A stretch of 64,000 bases of DNA, from positions 20,867,934-20,931,933 of the forward strand of contig NC_045138.2 in the NCBI RefSeq assembly GCF_008831285.2, read 5' to 3'. Position 1 is the stretch's first letter. Every line of letters begins with the position of its first letter. A model generated the notes under the pieces. It was not told where the DNA came from. It saw only the letters and a list, made by a program, of their open reading frames with translations, and did not search any database. The DNA comes from Nymphaea colorata (taxonomy: Eukaryota; Streptophyta; Magnoliopsida; Nymphaeales; Nymphaeaceae). Shown here in pieces: positions 48,414 through 61,369 of this stretch. The position numbers and the translations under genes were made by a program.

Positions 48414-49992
48414 GAGGAAGGAGTAAAGGTGACGGCTAACTCTCTGCATCCGGGAGCCATACCGACAAACATAGCCCAGTACTACATCAAAAATAGCGGT
48501 AACACACCCTACACCTCTTACATTAACTAAAAAAACCCAGTTTTACTGACGGGCCGGAAGTAAGCCGTCAGTAAAAAAACCCCCACCTTTAACTACATTT
48601 AATTTTTTAAAGTAGCTAATTGCACTTCATCTGATCACATTGTTCTTCAGCTCCTCTCGCACCTCTCATCTTTATACTCAGTTCCTTCTTGAAGACTGTC
48701 CAGCATGTACCAATACTTTCCTTCTCAGCTTCATATAAACTACAAGCTAGAACGATCAACAATCAGGAATTAAGTTTTGCGAACCAAGCCAATACCAAAT
48801 ACTTGTATAGATTACTTAAAAATTCAGAAGCAGAATGATCGATGTCATGATACTTGTATGTCTCTCTTATCATGTTTGGTGGGTAAGAGCGTGCTATCCT
48901 AATGGTATTCAGAAGTATTGAACAAGGTTGAAAGTTACCACCCCATGGGGTTGTAGCGCACTCGCACGGGGAAATGCTCCGTCCGCTAAGAACTCGGAAT
49001 TGCGTCCTTGGGCATCACCTGTTTGCTCCAGAAGCACTCAGTCTTTGGACCGTAAAAGGGCCTGAAGAAGTATTGAACAAGGTTGAAAGTTACCACCCCA
49101 TGGGGTTGTAGCGCACTGGCACGGGGAAATGCTCCGTCCGCTAAGAACTCGGGATCGAGTCCTTGGGCATCACCTGTTTGCTCCAGAAGCACTCAGTCCT
49201 TGGACCGTAAAAGGGCCCGAAAAAGTATTGAACAATGTTGAAAGTTACCACCCCATGGGGTTGTAGTGCACTGGCACGGGGAAATGCTCCATCCACTAAG
49301 AACTTGGGATCGAGTCCTTTTGCATCACCTGTTTGCTCCAGAAGCACTCAGTCCTTGGACCGTAAAAGGGCCCGAAGCAAGTTCAGTAACCCAGGGGGAG
49401 GGCACACCTGTGGCCTCTCTTAGGGCTGTGTAGAATGAACCGATTACCCTAAAAAAAACAGAAAGGAAAGGTTAAAAGTTACGTCTTGAAAAATATTCAA
49501 AATTAGTGGAAAACTTCTCACATTGGCATTAAATTCTAAAAGAAACCTAAAAATGTTTAACATAACCCCAAAAATTGAAAAATCCCAGAAAAAGAACGGA
49601 GATTTTCATTTTTGGGATGAGTTTTCCTGTTGCATTTTTATTGCAATAGCTTGAGAACATCACCGATATGTAAATGCAGTGAATTGACACCTACCAATAT
49701 TGTTCCTTCATGTACAAAGCAGTAGCACATCAATCATAAAATTTCTTATGCCCTGTAAAATCTAGTTAAAAGCTTCATCCAAACCCAAATTTCAAATGTG
49801 TGAACAAATTGCAGGGGGCAGCAACAACTTGTTATCTGGCTCTGCACCCGAATATGAAAGGCGTTTCCGGCAAGTATTTCAGTGATTGCAAGGAGGACCA
49901 GCCAACAGCTTATGGCAGGGACGACGATCTAGCGAAGAGGCTTTTGGGAGTTCAGTGAAGACATGATAAGCACAAAGCTTCCACAGCAATAG
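48414..49992 (+). pseudogene. TIC32-like: Partial SDR copy C' (exons 6-8 only)
   Basis: Exon 6 at 48414-48498, exon 7 at 48651-48706, exon 8 at 49815-49992. Exons 1-5 are missing. Sequence, the intron 6 foldback and the 3' flank to about 50210 match gene A better than its neighbour C, so it was copied from the 3' end of A before the copia insertion. Faults: one extra T in exon 8 (GGCTTTTGGG where A has GGCTTTGGG) causes a stop within a few codons, and exon 7 ends CAT instead of CAG. Its exons still have splice sites, so transcripts from C could in principle splice into them. Confidence 0.85.
48939..49469 (+). mobile_element. SINE with an internally triplicated 155-bp unit
   Basis: Inserted in intron 7 of C'. 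The target duplication is GGTTGAAAGTTAC (48926-48938) and GGTTAAAAGTTAC (49470-49482). Gene A has the unoccupied site near 9350. Each unit has a tRNA-like A box (TTGTAGCGCACTGGCACGG) and a B box (GGGATCGAGTCC) about 30 bases apart. Units start at 48914, 49069 and 49224, exactly 155 bp apart, and include 25 bp of host flank, so the tandem arose after insertion. The tail ends in a short A run before the second duplication. Confidence 0.85.
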
Positions 49993-52896
49993 TTTCCAAT
50001 CTTACGATCGCCTGATCAATTACTCACAGAGAATTGAATCAGATATACGTCACTTTGAGTTCTGTCGTAGCTCAGGTCATCCTTTCGGTTTAATCCAGTG
50101 TGATCTTTGTTCTATGATACGGAGCTGTATCTTAATCTATACGATAAGAGAACGATACACAAAATGCATGTGTATCATGGCGGTATTGATCATATCTTAC
50201 AATACAGCTAACCCTTGCACATCACTCAAAAAAAGGTCATTTTACATTTGGTAAAGTTTGAAAATTTGAAATTTGCAAGGGAAAGTGAAATCTTCTGTCG
50301 AACAAATTTTGATAGTAGTCTCTTTGTGAGCCGAGCATCTTCTTATGTGGTTAGCCTACCCACACGACCCACCAAGCTCTATTTATTTGCCAAGAATATT
50401 TTTGTCTTTTGCTGATATATGCATATTTTCTTCATAAACCTAACTTAAGAGCCACATGATTCTAAGTTAGTATTTCATAAAGTCCACGTGAACCCAATAG
50501 GCTCACACCTAAACCCACCACAAAATCCAGCTTAATTTGGTTTCCTAAAATAGAACTTAGGCTGAGCCCACCTAGACCCTATGCCGAACCCACGTCTGAA
50601 CCCATTTCAAGCTGAACCCAGCCGAGGTCCAATTAGATTTAAAAACTCGCATTATTTCAAAATCAAAACATATTTGCTTTTGTAGGTCAACTTCAGCCCC
50701 TCGGATTCCTATGCACAAATCCCATTTATTATGGTCGGCATGTTTGAATGAAAATTTTGCATGTAAATAGTACCTTTTCTTATATGAGCATGTGAATGAC
50801 TTAAATGCTTGGGGCCACCACATGACCAAGTGAGGCACTTAATTGTCTTTTTTCAAAAACGGTGACCGGTATTTATTAAAAAATGTAATTTTTCAATTTT
50901 GTATTTTTGTCCCCTAGGTTTCTCATATAATCATTTCCTTTTATCAAAGGCATTTTCATTATCACATTAGGCTCACACTTTTGCCGTTTTGTCCATATAG
51001 GGGAGCTTGTTTTGTCATCCTTGTTTGAATTCTTTTCCGACGTACAACTATTGAATCCTGACTTGCTTAAAAGATCAAATGAACTCTCACATACAAAATG
51101 TGGCAAGAAGTTTTGAACTCAAAGCTTTTCTTTTTTTCCCTACACATCAAAACCCTAATATTTACATAAGCACATTTATTTTACTTATATCTAGAACTTG
51201 GACTCATTTAATAGATGAGTTGAGTGAAGCCTATCTCTACTTCTTCAAACTCTTGCCAACCTTAGATTGCTTCAGCCTTTTAGCAATTGCTTTCTTGTGT
51301 TGACTTAGTTTATTACTTCCAACATGGCAATAGTGCCATTCAATAATGCCCTAGCAGAACTAAAGGACCACTCAATCTTTTGGTTGAGCAATGTCATTCA
51401 AATCCGTTATGGGTCCGACGACCATAAGTAGGGATGTCAACTTATCAGATTCGGATTGGATATACCTTTAATCATATCTGTTTTTTCGGATATTCACATA
51501 TTTGGATGCAAATACGAATAAAAGAATCCAAAATCAAAAATCCGATTTTACAATTCAAATCTGATCCAAATCCGATTTTCATATTCGTAAAAGAGCATTA
51601 GATGTAGGATATTTGTCTAAAAATAAATTATATCCGAATCTCTACCCGAATCCGATCATATATTTATGCATATTTCAATCCGAATCCGATCAAATGTTGT
51701 GTCTTCAATCTAAATCCAATCTGATTTCTTAATCAGATGGTGAATTTTTTTCATTATCTAAACTTTTTGAATCGATTCAATCAAATTGATTCAAATCGGA
51801 TATATTGACATCCCTATTCATAAGGTTGCTCCAATTCCCCATGTGAGTTCTTTTTCATAGTTGATTTGCGTTATGTCCAAATCACGAGCTGCCCCCATGC
51901 AATCTGTTTTGTTGCATTGCACATGTATTAAATTGTGAGAGGATGGAAGAATTCTCAATCTGAAACCCATCTATTATTCAAAGGTCAATTTTAGAAAAAT
52001 CAACTATGATGCAAGTGCACGCAAACAGTGGACAGGAGAACGTGGTGGCATCCGTTGAAGAACTTGTGCGCAGGAGTGGCGTTCCTTGTTGTTCTGTTCA
52101 TGCGTGGAAGTGGTCAATCTCACGGACCTGCAATGAACCATAGCCAATGTTATTTTGGAACCAAACAAATTAAAGATGGACCAATATGAAAGAGGCTTCA
52201 AACACAATCTTTTTGATGTTATAAGAGTCTTATATCTTTTACTATTAAAAAACATTATTAAAATAAAAAACGATTAATTTAATATATGTTCTTCACTAAA
52301 TTATTCTTAAGACCATGCTTATAAGGTTAAATTGCAAAAAAAATATTGTAATAATTAATTTAATAGTTCAAGTCCTTTTAAGTGATTTGACATTTACCAG
52401 ACCAAATTATTTATATATATGTGTGTCTGGAGTTGAAATTGCATAACGAAAAGTTACTGTGCGCAACAATCTTTTGAATGAATAGTAAAAGGGCCCATCT
52501 CCAGCAGGCAGTTTTGTAAAATACATTAAAATCCTTTTTAAGACATTTATGGTAGGTCGCCATTATCAATGCGACTATAAAACATGTCAAATCTATTTAA
52601 GAAGGCGATCTTACCTGGGGCCGGTGAGACTGACCGGACAGTTAGGTGTTTGAATGGACAGGTGGAGGACTCATTTTCGTTCCAACTAATGCCAGTTGGG
52701 TATGAGAGATGGTGTCCCATTCTCACTCTCCCCATTGCCCATCCATAATAAATAGTAATAGTAGTGGTAGCTGCAGCCTCTAGAACCACTTGGAGAGTTA
52801 CAGTACACCACCACATTCCGGCCTTCCTTCTCATCAAATCTCCAATCACTACAACCTACCTGCTTTTTCCGGCCACATTCTCTTGCCGGAAAGGGG
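49993..52896. other. Interval between C' and D
   Basis: No gene seen. To about 50210 it copies the 3' flank of gene A. 50900-51340 carries the repeat shared with 11160 and 37080. 51429-51816 is a hAT MITE. 52200-52340 aligns with the duplicated 5' flank. 52680-52896 is the upstream region of D, without a clear TATA box. Confidence 0.55.
51429..51816. mobile_element. hAT-type MITE with TAGGGATGTCAA ends
   Basis: TAGGGATGTCAA at the left and TTGACATCCCTA at the right are perfect inverted repeats. Flanking 8-mers ACCATAAG and TTCATAAG match at six positions. The interior is AT-rich with ATCCGAATCCGAT motifs. The family occurs at least four more times in the window. Confidence 0.75.
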
Positions 52897-55078
52897 ATGG
52901 AACGGCTTTGGAGTTGGGTCTGCAGAAAGGGGCCGTCAGGATTTGGGGCTTGTTCTACTGCGGAGGAAGTTACAGAGGGCATCGATGCTTCCAACATCAC
53001 CGCCATTGTCACAGGTATCTGTTCTCTCTTTCTCATGCCTTTTTCGTGCTTTGTTTTTATTCGTTTGTTCTTTAGGAGGTACAAGTTTTGTTCGAGCTCC
53101 CACAAAGAGGGAAGAACCATATACATTAGTAATCGAGTACAAACAAGAAGTTAGTAATCAAGCAATGGTAAAAGGTTTTGTTTAGCTTCTGCTTCTTCAA
53201 TTCATGAAATCGTGCAGGGGCTACCAGTGGGATCGGCATGGAGACTGCGAGAGTTCTTGCACTGAGGGGAGCGACTGTGATCATACCTGCAAGGAGCAAG
53301 GAGAGTGGGGAGAAAGCGAAGGAGAAGATTGTGGAGGAAGTGGCGGATGCCAAGATCGAAGTGATGGAGCTGGACCTCGGCTCCCTCGCTTCCGTCAGGT
53401 CATTCGCTGCCGCTTTCCTCTCCTCAAACAGACCCCTCAACCTTCTCATGTACGTGGATCGATTGACACCTCAAAAATCTTCTGTCCCTATGGTTGATCA
53501 ACAACTCATTCTTTCTTTGGCTTAACTGTCACCTTTTTTATTTTGTTAAAACGCACTTCGTTTTTTTTTTTTTTCTCATGCTTGTTTGGAGCAAAGATGC
53601 ATAGTCGCGCATCTTAAAAGAATTATGATGCTGCCTTTGACTGTCACTCTTGACTTGGTGAATAGTTGGAAGAGGTTCATGTTCATTTTCTCATGATGAC
53701 TCTATGGAAGGTGAACAAGTGTATGCCTGTGCATATAACTAGCTTCAAATTGTCTTAGAAAAAAAAAATCAAGTAATTAATGTCTAATTTTGCAAAGAAC
53801 GTTAAATGTTAACTAGCTTCAGTTTGTCTTCCAAAAAAAAGGTTAATTAATGCTAATTTTGCAAAAGATGTTAAATGTTGAGAAATGACCAAAATAGCCC
53901 TTCACATTAAAATAGATGTCTTTCTACTTGGCTATTAGGACGGTAAAATAGCTGGTCGGACTGACAAGTGTTCAATTAAATTCTGGTGGGTACAATTTTT
54001 TTGCTAGATGCATGGTGCTTTCCTCTTCATACAGGTTTCAAAGCTAGGTGAAAGTGGGTGGTGTTCGAGCTAGAACGAGCATATGCTCTTGGCACAATCA
54101 ACTTTTTTATAATAGTACTTGAACTAAAGCATCGTTTATACTAAATAATATTCATGGACATGCATGTTTTTATAGTGAAGTAGTATTAGGAAACATTTTA
54201 GCGCGTTTATATATTTTTTGAAACATTTTACTGCAAGAAGTGCTGGCCTATTTTCGTCCAACCTGACCACTGAATTTATCTTTTTCTATCATATGTGTGT
54301 GTGTTTGTGCATATACGCTGTGTGTATGTGTGTGTGTATGCGCATGTGTGCATTGTTCATCGTTCTAATGTTCTGGAACGACTCTAACTCATCTGACCGC
54401 AAAAATATCAACAATTTCTTATTGTTTCTTCGAACAGAAATAATGCAGGCATTTATGGAGTTCCCTTCCAACTTTCTAGAGATGGAATAGAGCTGCAATT
54501 TGCCACTAATCACATTGGTAAGCATGCACATACTCTGCTAACTTTTCACGAATTCTCTTCATCCCCATTTATGACTGTCATCCTGCACATCTACTCTTTT
54601 TTTTTTCAAAAAAGTACCACAAACTAGCTTACTAAATTAACTCCTTTAGTACCAAAATTCCTCACAAGGTTAAGGTCCTTTATACATATAATGTTTAATT
54701 TTTATCATGAATTTTGAATTTTTAGCCATTTGGGTGAGCGAGAAATTAGAAGAAATCATCACGCTTCTCGAATCGAACTTTGAAGGCAACTTGTGTGTTG
54801 TACGTACAAATTGAAGCCCTTAATTTTGAAATTAAGTGGCTTCTTATTTTCAAGTGCAATAATACAAGAGACTAAGACAAGAAGGTCAATGTAGGGCATT
54901 TCTTGCTGACAAATCTTTTGCTGGAGAAGATGAAAGCCACTGCTCGGGAAAGCGGAATAGAAGGAAGAATCGTGATCGTGGCATCGAAAGTCCACAGCAT
55001 AACTTACAAATCTGGCATTCGGTTTGAAAAGATCAATAATCGTTTGGGGTACATCTCTCTTTCCCTCTCTTATTCTTT

Positions 55079-55168
<90 letters not shown>

Positions 55169-55370
55169 TAAAGAGAGAGAGAAAGTAATTGAATGGTAAT
55201 TTTAGCTTTTTAGAGTTACCTAATCATCTAATCTGCACCCAATCTAAAACGATGGACGGTTAAGAGAAAAATAAGAAAAAAAAATTTGATTGGCATTTTC
55301 TTCATCTATTTTCTCTCAACCACTTTGATTAGATGGCTGGGTGATTCTAGATAACACGGGTGATTTTTGA

Positions 55371-55414
<44 letters not shown>

Positions 55415-57323
55415 AAGGTTGGAGCCACATATATGGGCATGTGTGAGCAGTTTGCCCTCACAGTTCCATGAAATATGAATATTTATGTATTGGCTGGGCG
55501 AAACATTTTTCTTATTTATATATTAGTGCCCTTCCATTGCTTCACTTTTGCCAGGTCTAAATTTTTTTGAATTATTACACCTCAGCCTGAAATCTATTAC
55601 TCCGCCACTGGCCCCAAATCCTTATTGCCATTTGGGACTTTTTCTACTAGATTCAAATTTTCCTTTGTAATGTTTGCAACATTCCAAGTTCATAAACAAT
55701 TATATTGTAAACTCATCGTCATCATCTGTTGCTTTTGATAGGTACGGACCATTTTACGCCTACGGGGAGTCCAAACTCGCCAACATTCTTCACGCCAAAG
55801 AACTTGCTCGACGCCTACAGGCAAGTAAACTCATCGTCATCATCTGGAAAGATGCCAAATGAACAGTTAATTACTAAAAAAATCAGTGTAAATATACTTA
55901 ATAAGATTTATCTGTCAATTATAAAAGTTGAATTGATTCAGATTTAAGAAATGTATCCAAATATATTCAGATTTAAATTCAAGTAAATATATGTTCAGAT
56001 TCATGTGATATCCAATATGTATTCATTTCAAAACTCGGTCATTGGCATATCATAACGCAGTTTAGATTCAAATTGTATTTAGAAGCTGAATTAGGATTTG
56101 GATGTGAAATAAAAGTCAGACTTGGATTATCAATTTAAAAATAAGATAAGATAGACCTTTTTCATTTGTATTTCAATCCAAACATGTGAACGTATATTTG
56201 ATCTGAATTCAATCCATTGGCATTCATAAAGCAATAACATCTCTCTCTCTCTCTCTCTCTCTTTTCATAGGAGGAGGGAGCACAGGTAACGGTCAACTCT
56301 CTCCATCCTGGAGTGATACGAACAAACATAATGCGGACCACCAAATATTTAGGTCAGCACGCACTCTCTTTATCTTGGGCTCGCTTTTACCAATTTCACT
56401 CTCATCAAATTAATTGTTCTTCTGTTTCTCAAGCAGCTGTTGGTGCTTCTATGGTGAGTTTCTTCATGAAGAATGCCCAGCAGGTATAAGCACTTTCTCT
56501 TCCTTCTTGGTTTCAGCTTCATATGAACTGCAATCAACATTCCTGAACTCAAGTTTAGCGAAGCAAGCCAAGACCAACTTCGAGATTTAGGTCAAACAGG
56601 ACACCCTTCAACTAATGTATAGCACATCCATGCAAAGTAGCGCTCATGTGAATCCAACCGATGGCCGAAATTTCACCAGCCCATTAGTCTACCTGCTATG
56701 CAATACCTCTCGAGGCAAAAAAAAAAGTTCAAATTTAAAAAACTGAAATATATAAACTGATAGAAAAGTTAATGATATTGTGTAAGTTTTTTCACATCTT
56801 AGAAAAAAAAATTGATAAAAATCAGTGGAAACTTCCGAAAGTGTAAAGTCATTAAAATGCTCAAAGAGAGCTAAAATCGTTGAAGATTTACTGAAAATTA
56901 TTTGTGAAAAATCCAAGAAAACAAATGATATTTTCTCGATATTTTCATTTTGGGATTACTTTTTCCACTTGTTTTTTGCGTTTTTCTTGCAATACCTCAC
57001 CGATATTTGTAATTGTAATCCATTCAGACCTCCCACTACTCTGCCACAAGTAGTAACGTCTCGATCTAATCTGCTTACATCCTGTAAGATCTAGCGATCA
57101 AGATTTTACCCAAACCCGAATTTCAAATGCGTGAAAAAATTTTCAGGGGGCTGCAACAACCTGTTATCTGGCTCTCCACCCAAACACGAAAGGCGTTTCC
57201 GGCAAGTATTTCAGTGACTGCAACGAGGACAAGCCGACAGCTTTTGGCCGGGACGCCGATCTAGCGAAGAAGCTTTGGGAATTCAGTGAAAAAATGATAA
57301 GCACAAAGCTACCACAGCAATAG
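52897..57323 (+). CDS. TIC32-like: TIC32-like short-chain dehydrogenase, copy D (8 exons)
   Basis: Exons: 52897-53014, 53218-53449, 54438-54517, 54895-55048, 55742-55820, 56271-56352, 56437-56483, 57147-57323; 969 nt, 322 aa, no internal stop. The N-terminal half is very close to B. From exon 5 on it is the most divergent intact copy: the active site reads YGESK instead of YGQSK, exon 6 is one codon and exon 7 three codons shorter than in A and C, and the exon 6-7 region (NIMRTTKYL..., then [15 protein letters not shown]) differs most. TGATSGIG, NNAG and the catalytic Ser region are kept. Intron 5 again has a GC donor. Intron 4 carries (TA)n and (GA)n runs. Divergence near the substrate end could mean a changed substrate or partner. 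Confidence 0.85.
55373..55620. repeat. (TA)n and dispersed repeat in intron 4 of D
   Basis: (TA)n at 55373-55411, then a degenerate repeat with GGTTGGAGCCACAT, GTGTGAGCAGTTTGCCCTCACAG and a final TTACTCCGCCACTGGCC, the same family as at 1440 and 44080. Confidence 0.5.
56641..56720 (-). repeat. tRNA-like SINE fragment in intron 7 of D
   Basis: The minus strand reads TATTGCATAGCAGGTAGACTA (A-box-like), then GGTTGGATTC (B-box-like). Related to the fragment near 38500. Confidence 0.45.
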
Positions 57324-57825
57324 TTTCCATCAATCTTGCAATCACATCAAACTTAGGGTTTACAAAGAATCAGAGTTCACTACAAGTTCTTTCATAGCTT
57401 GGGTCATTCTTTCACTTCCATATCAACAAAGAGGCCCACGTGTGCACTGAGTTGCTATGATGTTAAGTTACTGCTTTGAAGGAAAAAGAGAAAAAGAAAC
57501 AAAAAGTTGCCAATAAACTTCTCTATATTGCTCTTGCTTTTGTTATTGTCCTGTCCTCTTCTTTTAACTTTGTTTTTGATAAATTTGTAATGGTAAAGGA
57601 CAAAATGAAATAGATAAAGAAAACTTTTAGAGTGCCTGTATTTATGACAGTTCTACATATTTATAATGGGTGTTACACAGTTTTAGGTAAGTCCCTAAAT
57701 AAGATAACAGAGATCATGTAGTGATCGGATCAAACTGTTGCTTAGATATGATAAAGATAAACAAAACTGTTGCACCACCAGAATTTTTGTTATGAAAAGC
57801 TTATCTGTTAGATCTTTCCAACACT
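57324..57825. other. 3' flank of copy D
   Basis: No gene seen. The first 100 bases resemble the 3' flanks of A and C'. The rest is AT-rich and unassigned. Confidence 0.5.
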
Positions 57826-58380
57826 CCCCTCCAAGTTGGCAGTCTTGAATTGAACAGTGCCAACTTGCTTCTTAATGTTTGGAACACTTTTCGTCCTAGT
57901 GACTTAGTTAATACATCTGCAACTTGCTAAGGTGAGGGCATAAACTGAGTTTGGATCTCTCCACTTAGAATTTCGTCTCTAACAATATGGCAGTCAATTT
58001 TAATATGCATGGTCCGCTCGTGAAATACATGATTGGCTGCTACGCGTATTGCGGCTTGATTATTGCAAAATAAAGTAATTGGCTGTGTGTGAAATATCCC
58101 AAAATCATGCAGAAGAGCTTTATGCCATGTGAGTTCATATGTCGCAAGTGTGATGGATCGGTATTCTGCTTTAGCGAAAGACCTAGAAACTGTTGTTTGC
58201 TTCTTAGTTTTCCATGTAATGGGACAGTTGCCGATCATAGTGCAATATCCACTTGTCGATCTTCGAGTCATGGGACATTAACCAATTTGAATCATAATAT
58301 GCCTTAAGTTGGATGGGACCTTCTAAAGACAATAATACCCTAGCCTGCAATTCCCTTTAAGTACTTTAGAAGCTCTGTAC
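57826..58380 (-). pseudogene. Copia RNase H fragment
   Basis: The minus strand reads TRRSTSGYC, WKTKKQTTVSRS and CNNQAAIRVAANHVFHERTMHI, then QVADVLTKSL and FNSRLPTWRG: the C-terminal end of a copia polyprotein. Stops and substitutions are present. No LTR recognised. Confidence 0.8.
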
Positions 58381-60082
58381 GGGATGTAGGGTTTGCTCAT
58401 GACTTAATATATGTACCGTATGTATGATACAAAAAAAATGTGGATCCCCAAAATTTTTTGGTTTTTGAAGTGTTCCAAAAAAATGAGTTTTTATTTTGAA
58501 AATGAGACAACGGGACTCGCCCGTCGGTACGAGGATCGACCGTTCCCGGCACCATTACCAGATGTAGTCAACCGAAGAGCTATGTTTATTATTGATGCAT
58601 TTCACTTTGGCTTGAACATCTTTTTCATTATATATGCGGTGTAGAAAAATATTGAAAGTTTGAATCAAACTTTTGAAAAGGTTCTTGAAGAATCATTTGA
58701 GAATGTGAAATATTTTAGAGAAAACTAGAATTGGAAAATTTTTGTAAAGATTTTTTGGAAAGCGTGAGAAATTATTTTGAAGTTACTTTAGTGTTATCTT
58801 AAGATTTTAAGTAAGTTTGAGATTTTGTTCTAATTTGGTTATTATCTATTTAGAATTTCATCTCATTTTGCTTAAATTTTTTTGGAAAGGTGCTTGTGAT
58901 CATAAATGATATTAAGTGATTGTGGATGCATGAACGCATTGATCGTATATGATTGTAAGAAAATAAAAGATTCTTACCACAATATTCATATAAGACATTC
59001 ATAACATACATCTAAGATTTTTATTTTGATAACTATTATATATAAGAATGAAAAGTTTTTGAAAATGGATTGGGTTGTAGACCATCAAGCATGAATCTAT
59101 ATTGGGTCATTACTTGATTTTTGGTTTTAATGAAGTCGGTAAATGAAAATGATCTTAAATCACGGGAAAAAAAACATTTGAAAGGATGGAGAAGATGAAA
59201 TACTCCCATAAGAAGAAAGAGATCTCAAAGATCTTTAAATAGAAGATTTTGAAATAGAAAGAGATACATATTCTCTATATATATATGTATACATATTTGT
59301 ATAAGCTTTTGAAAATGAAGTCTTAACTTAAATAGAGAGGGAATATATATATATATATATAAGAAATTTATAGGAGAAGACATTTATCTTGAAGGGATAA
59401 ACAAAATGTTGTAGAGAGAGAAAATAAAACATGCATATATATGCACTTATATGTATATGAAAATTTATAAAATATAATATGGAAACATAGAGAGAGAAAG
59501 ATAAAGGGAATCATCATGTGCACATGTATATACATATGTGTATTCATGATATTAGAAATAAAGAAATGACTTAAAACAACCAACTTCAAGTTTGATGTAG
59601 GCCGAAGGAGAGCTTGGATTCATGTAAGAGCCTAACTTAAATCTTCAAAAAGCCACATTAAAAGGTTTTTTTTAAATATTTTGAAAAATATGATTTATAT
59701 AAACATAGAATGTTATTATTTGGTTTGTCACAAGGAATATATTTTTTATTCCATTGGGTATAGAAGAAAAATAAGAAATGTAACGATGCGCTCGTTAGGA
59801 TTCTTAATTGGGTGATTAGGAAGAAAACTAGTGCAAAATGACATGCAAATGTATATTAACATGTACAATTTAGTAAGGGTTTTTCCTGAGTTGGACAAGT
59901 CTCAACCTCAAAAATTAATAAAAAGATAAAGATAAAGAACCTCAAACCACACTCTCATTCTCACCATACATTCACATATAAATGAAAAACTAAGCAACTA
60001 TGCATAGATAATATTCAAGAAAAGAGAGAGAGAGAGAGAGAGAGCATGATAGAGAGAGAAAGGTTCAATTAGGAGGGAGGGC

Positions 60083-60915
60083 ATGATGTAACCATGAAAT
60101 GATACATCATCTTATCTTTCCATGCTTCCGATGCACTTGAGCATAGCCTTTTGACTCTAAAGTAGAAATTGAGGGCTATCTCTTTTAGCCATGAGAAAAT
60201 GAGGAAGAGAAAAATGGAAGCAAAACAAGACTATTTTCAAGAAATGAAATAACATGACTCAAGCATGAAAATGAAAGATCATTTCATCTTTTCATGCTAC
60301 CGGTGCACTCGAGCATAGCCTCTTGACTCTAAAATAGAGAATGATGGTTATCTCATACAACCATTGGGAGATGAAGAAAAAAGAAAAATGAAGAAGCAAA
60401 ACAAGACTATTTTTTAAAAATAAAATAACATGATTCAAGTATGAAAATAAAAGATCATCTCATCTTCTTATGCTTCTGATGCACTCAGGCATAGCCTCTT
60501 AACTCTAAAATAGAAATTGAGGACTATCTCTTTTGGTCATAGGGAGAGGAAGAAGAGAAAAAAATAAAAGGAAGCAAAAGAACAACACGAATGTATTCAT
60601 GAAAAGAAAAAGTATGATTTAATCATAAAATGAAATATCGTTTCATCTTTTCAAGCTCCCGGTACACTCGAGCATAGCTTCTTGACTCTAAACTAAAGGT
60701 TGGAATACTATCTTGTACGGCCACGAGAAAATGAAAAAGAGAGAAAATGAAGAAACTAAAACAATGTTATATTCAATAAAAGAGAAAACATGATTCAATC
60801 GTGAAATGAAAGATCATCTCGTCTTCTCATGCTTCTGGTGCACTCTAGCATAGCGTCTTGTATCAAAAATAGAGATTGAAGGTTATCTCCTTTGGTCATA
60901 GGAGATGAAAATGAA
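60083..60915. repeat. Tandem repeat, five copies of about 177 bp
   Basis: The anchor GCATAGC recurs at 60141, 60313, 60489, 60672 and 60848, spacings 172-183 bp. Each unit reads roughly TCATGCT.C.GGTGCACTCGAGCATAGCCTCTTGACTCTAAAATAGA, then an A/G-rich stretch. Copies are clearly diverged from one another. Confidence 0.85.
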
Positions 60916-61369
60916 AATAAAATTACGAAAGAAAGAAGTAAGATACTGATTGCATACCTCTAGTGAGAATATTTTAAGAAAGATGAACATCTTATTTTGA
61001 AATGGTCCTAGACTTCCTTGAGTTGAAGCTCCAAAATGGTGAAGTTGTGGTCTCCAAGAGAATTGTGACTTGATGAAGTTTGCTTCAAGTTGGAGAATAA
61101 GAGAAAAATGAAAGGAGGAAGAGGAAGAGGATAAAGGAGATGAAGAAAGCTAAGTGAAAAACTCTAAGTCTTCAAGGAAAAATGCACTAGAGTTTTTCCA
61201 AAGGTTAGTTCATGCCCAAGAAGGGGGATTGTGGGGGCATTTATATAGAGTTTTGGAGTCAAAACTCAAAAATTGAATTTTTTTTTATTTCACAATATTT
61301 TCATATGAATTTCACATAATTTAAAATTATTTTCATTTTTTTAAAGAAAATAAGTCTTGAAGTGGAATT

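Noticed and set aside
48939-49378. Three possible tRNA genes
   Set aside because: A and B boxes are present, but there is no cloverleaf or acceptor stem, and target duplications flank the block. A SINE fits better.
48914-49378. CRISPR-like array (regular repeats)
   Set aside because: The repeats are head-to-tail 155-bp units without unique spacers, in plant DNA.
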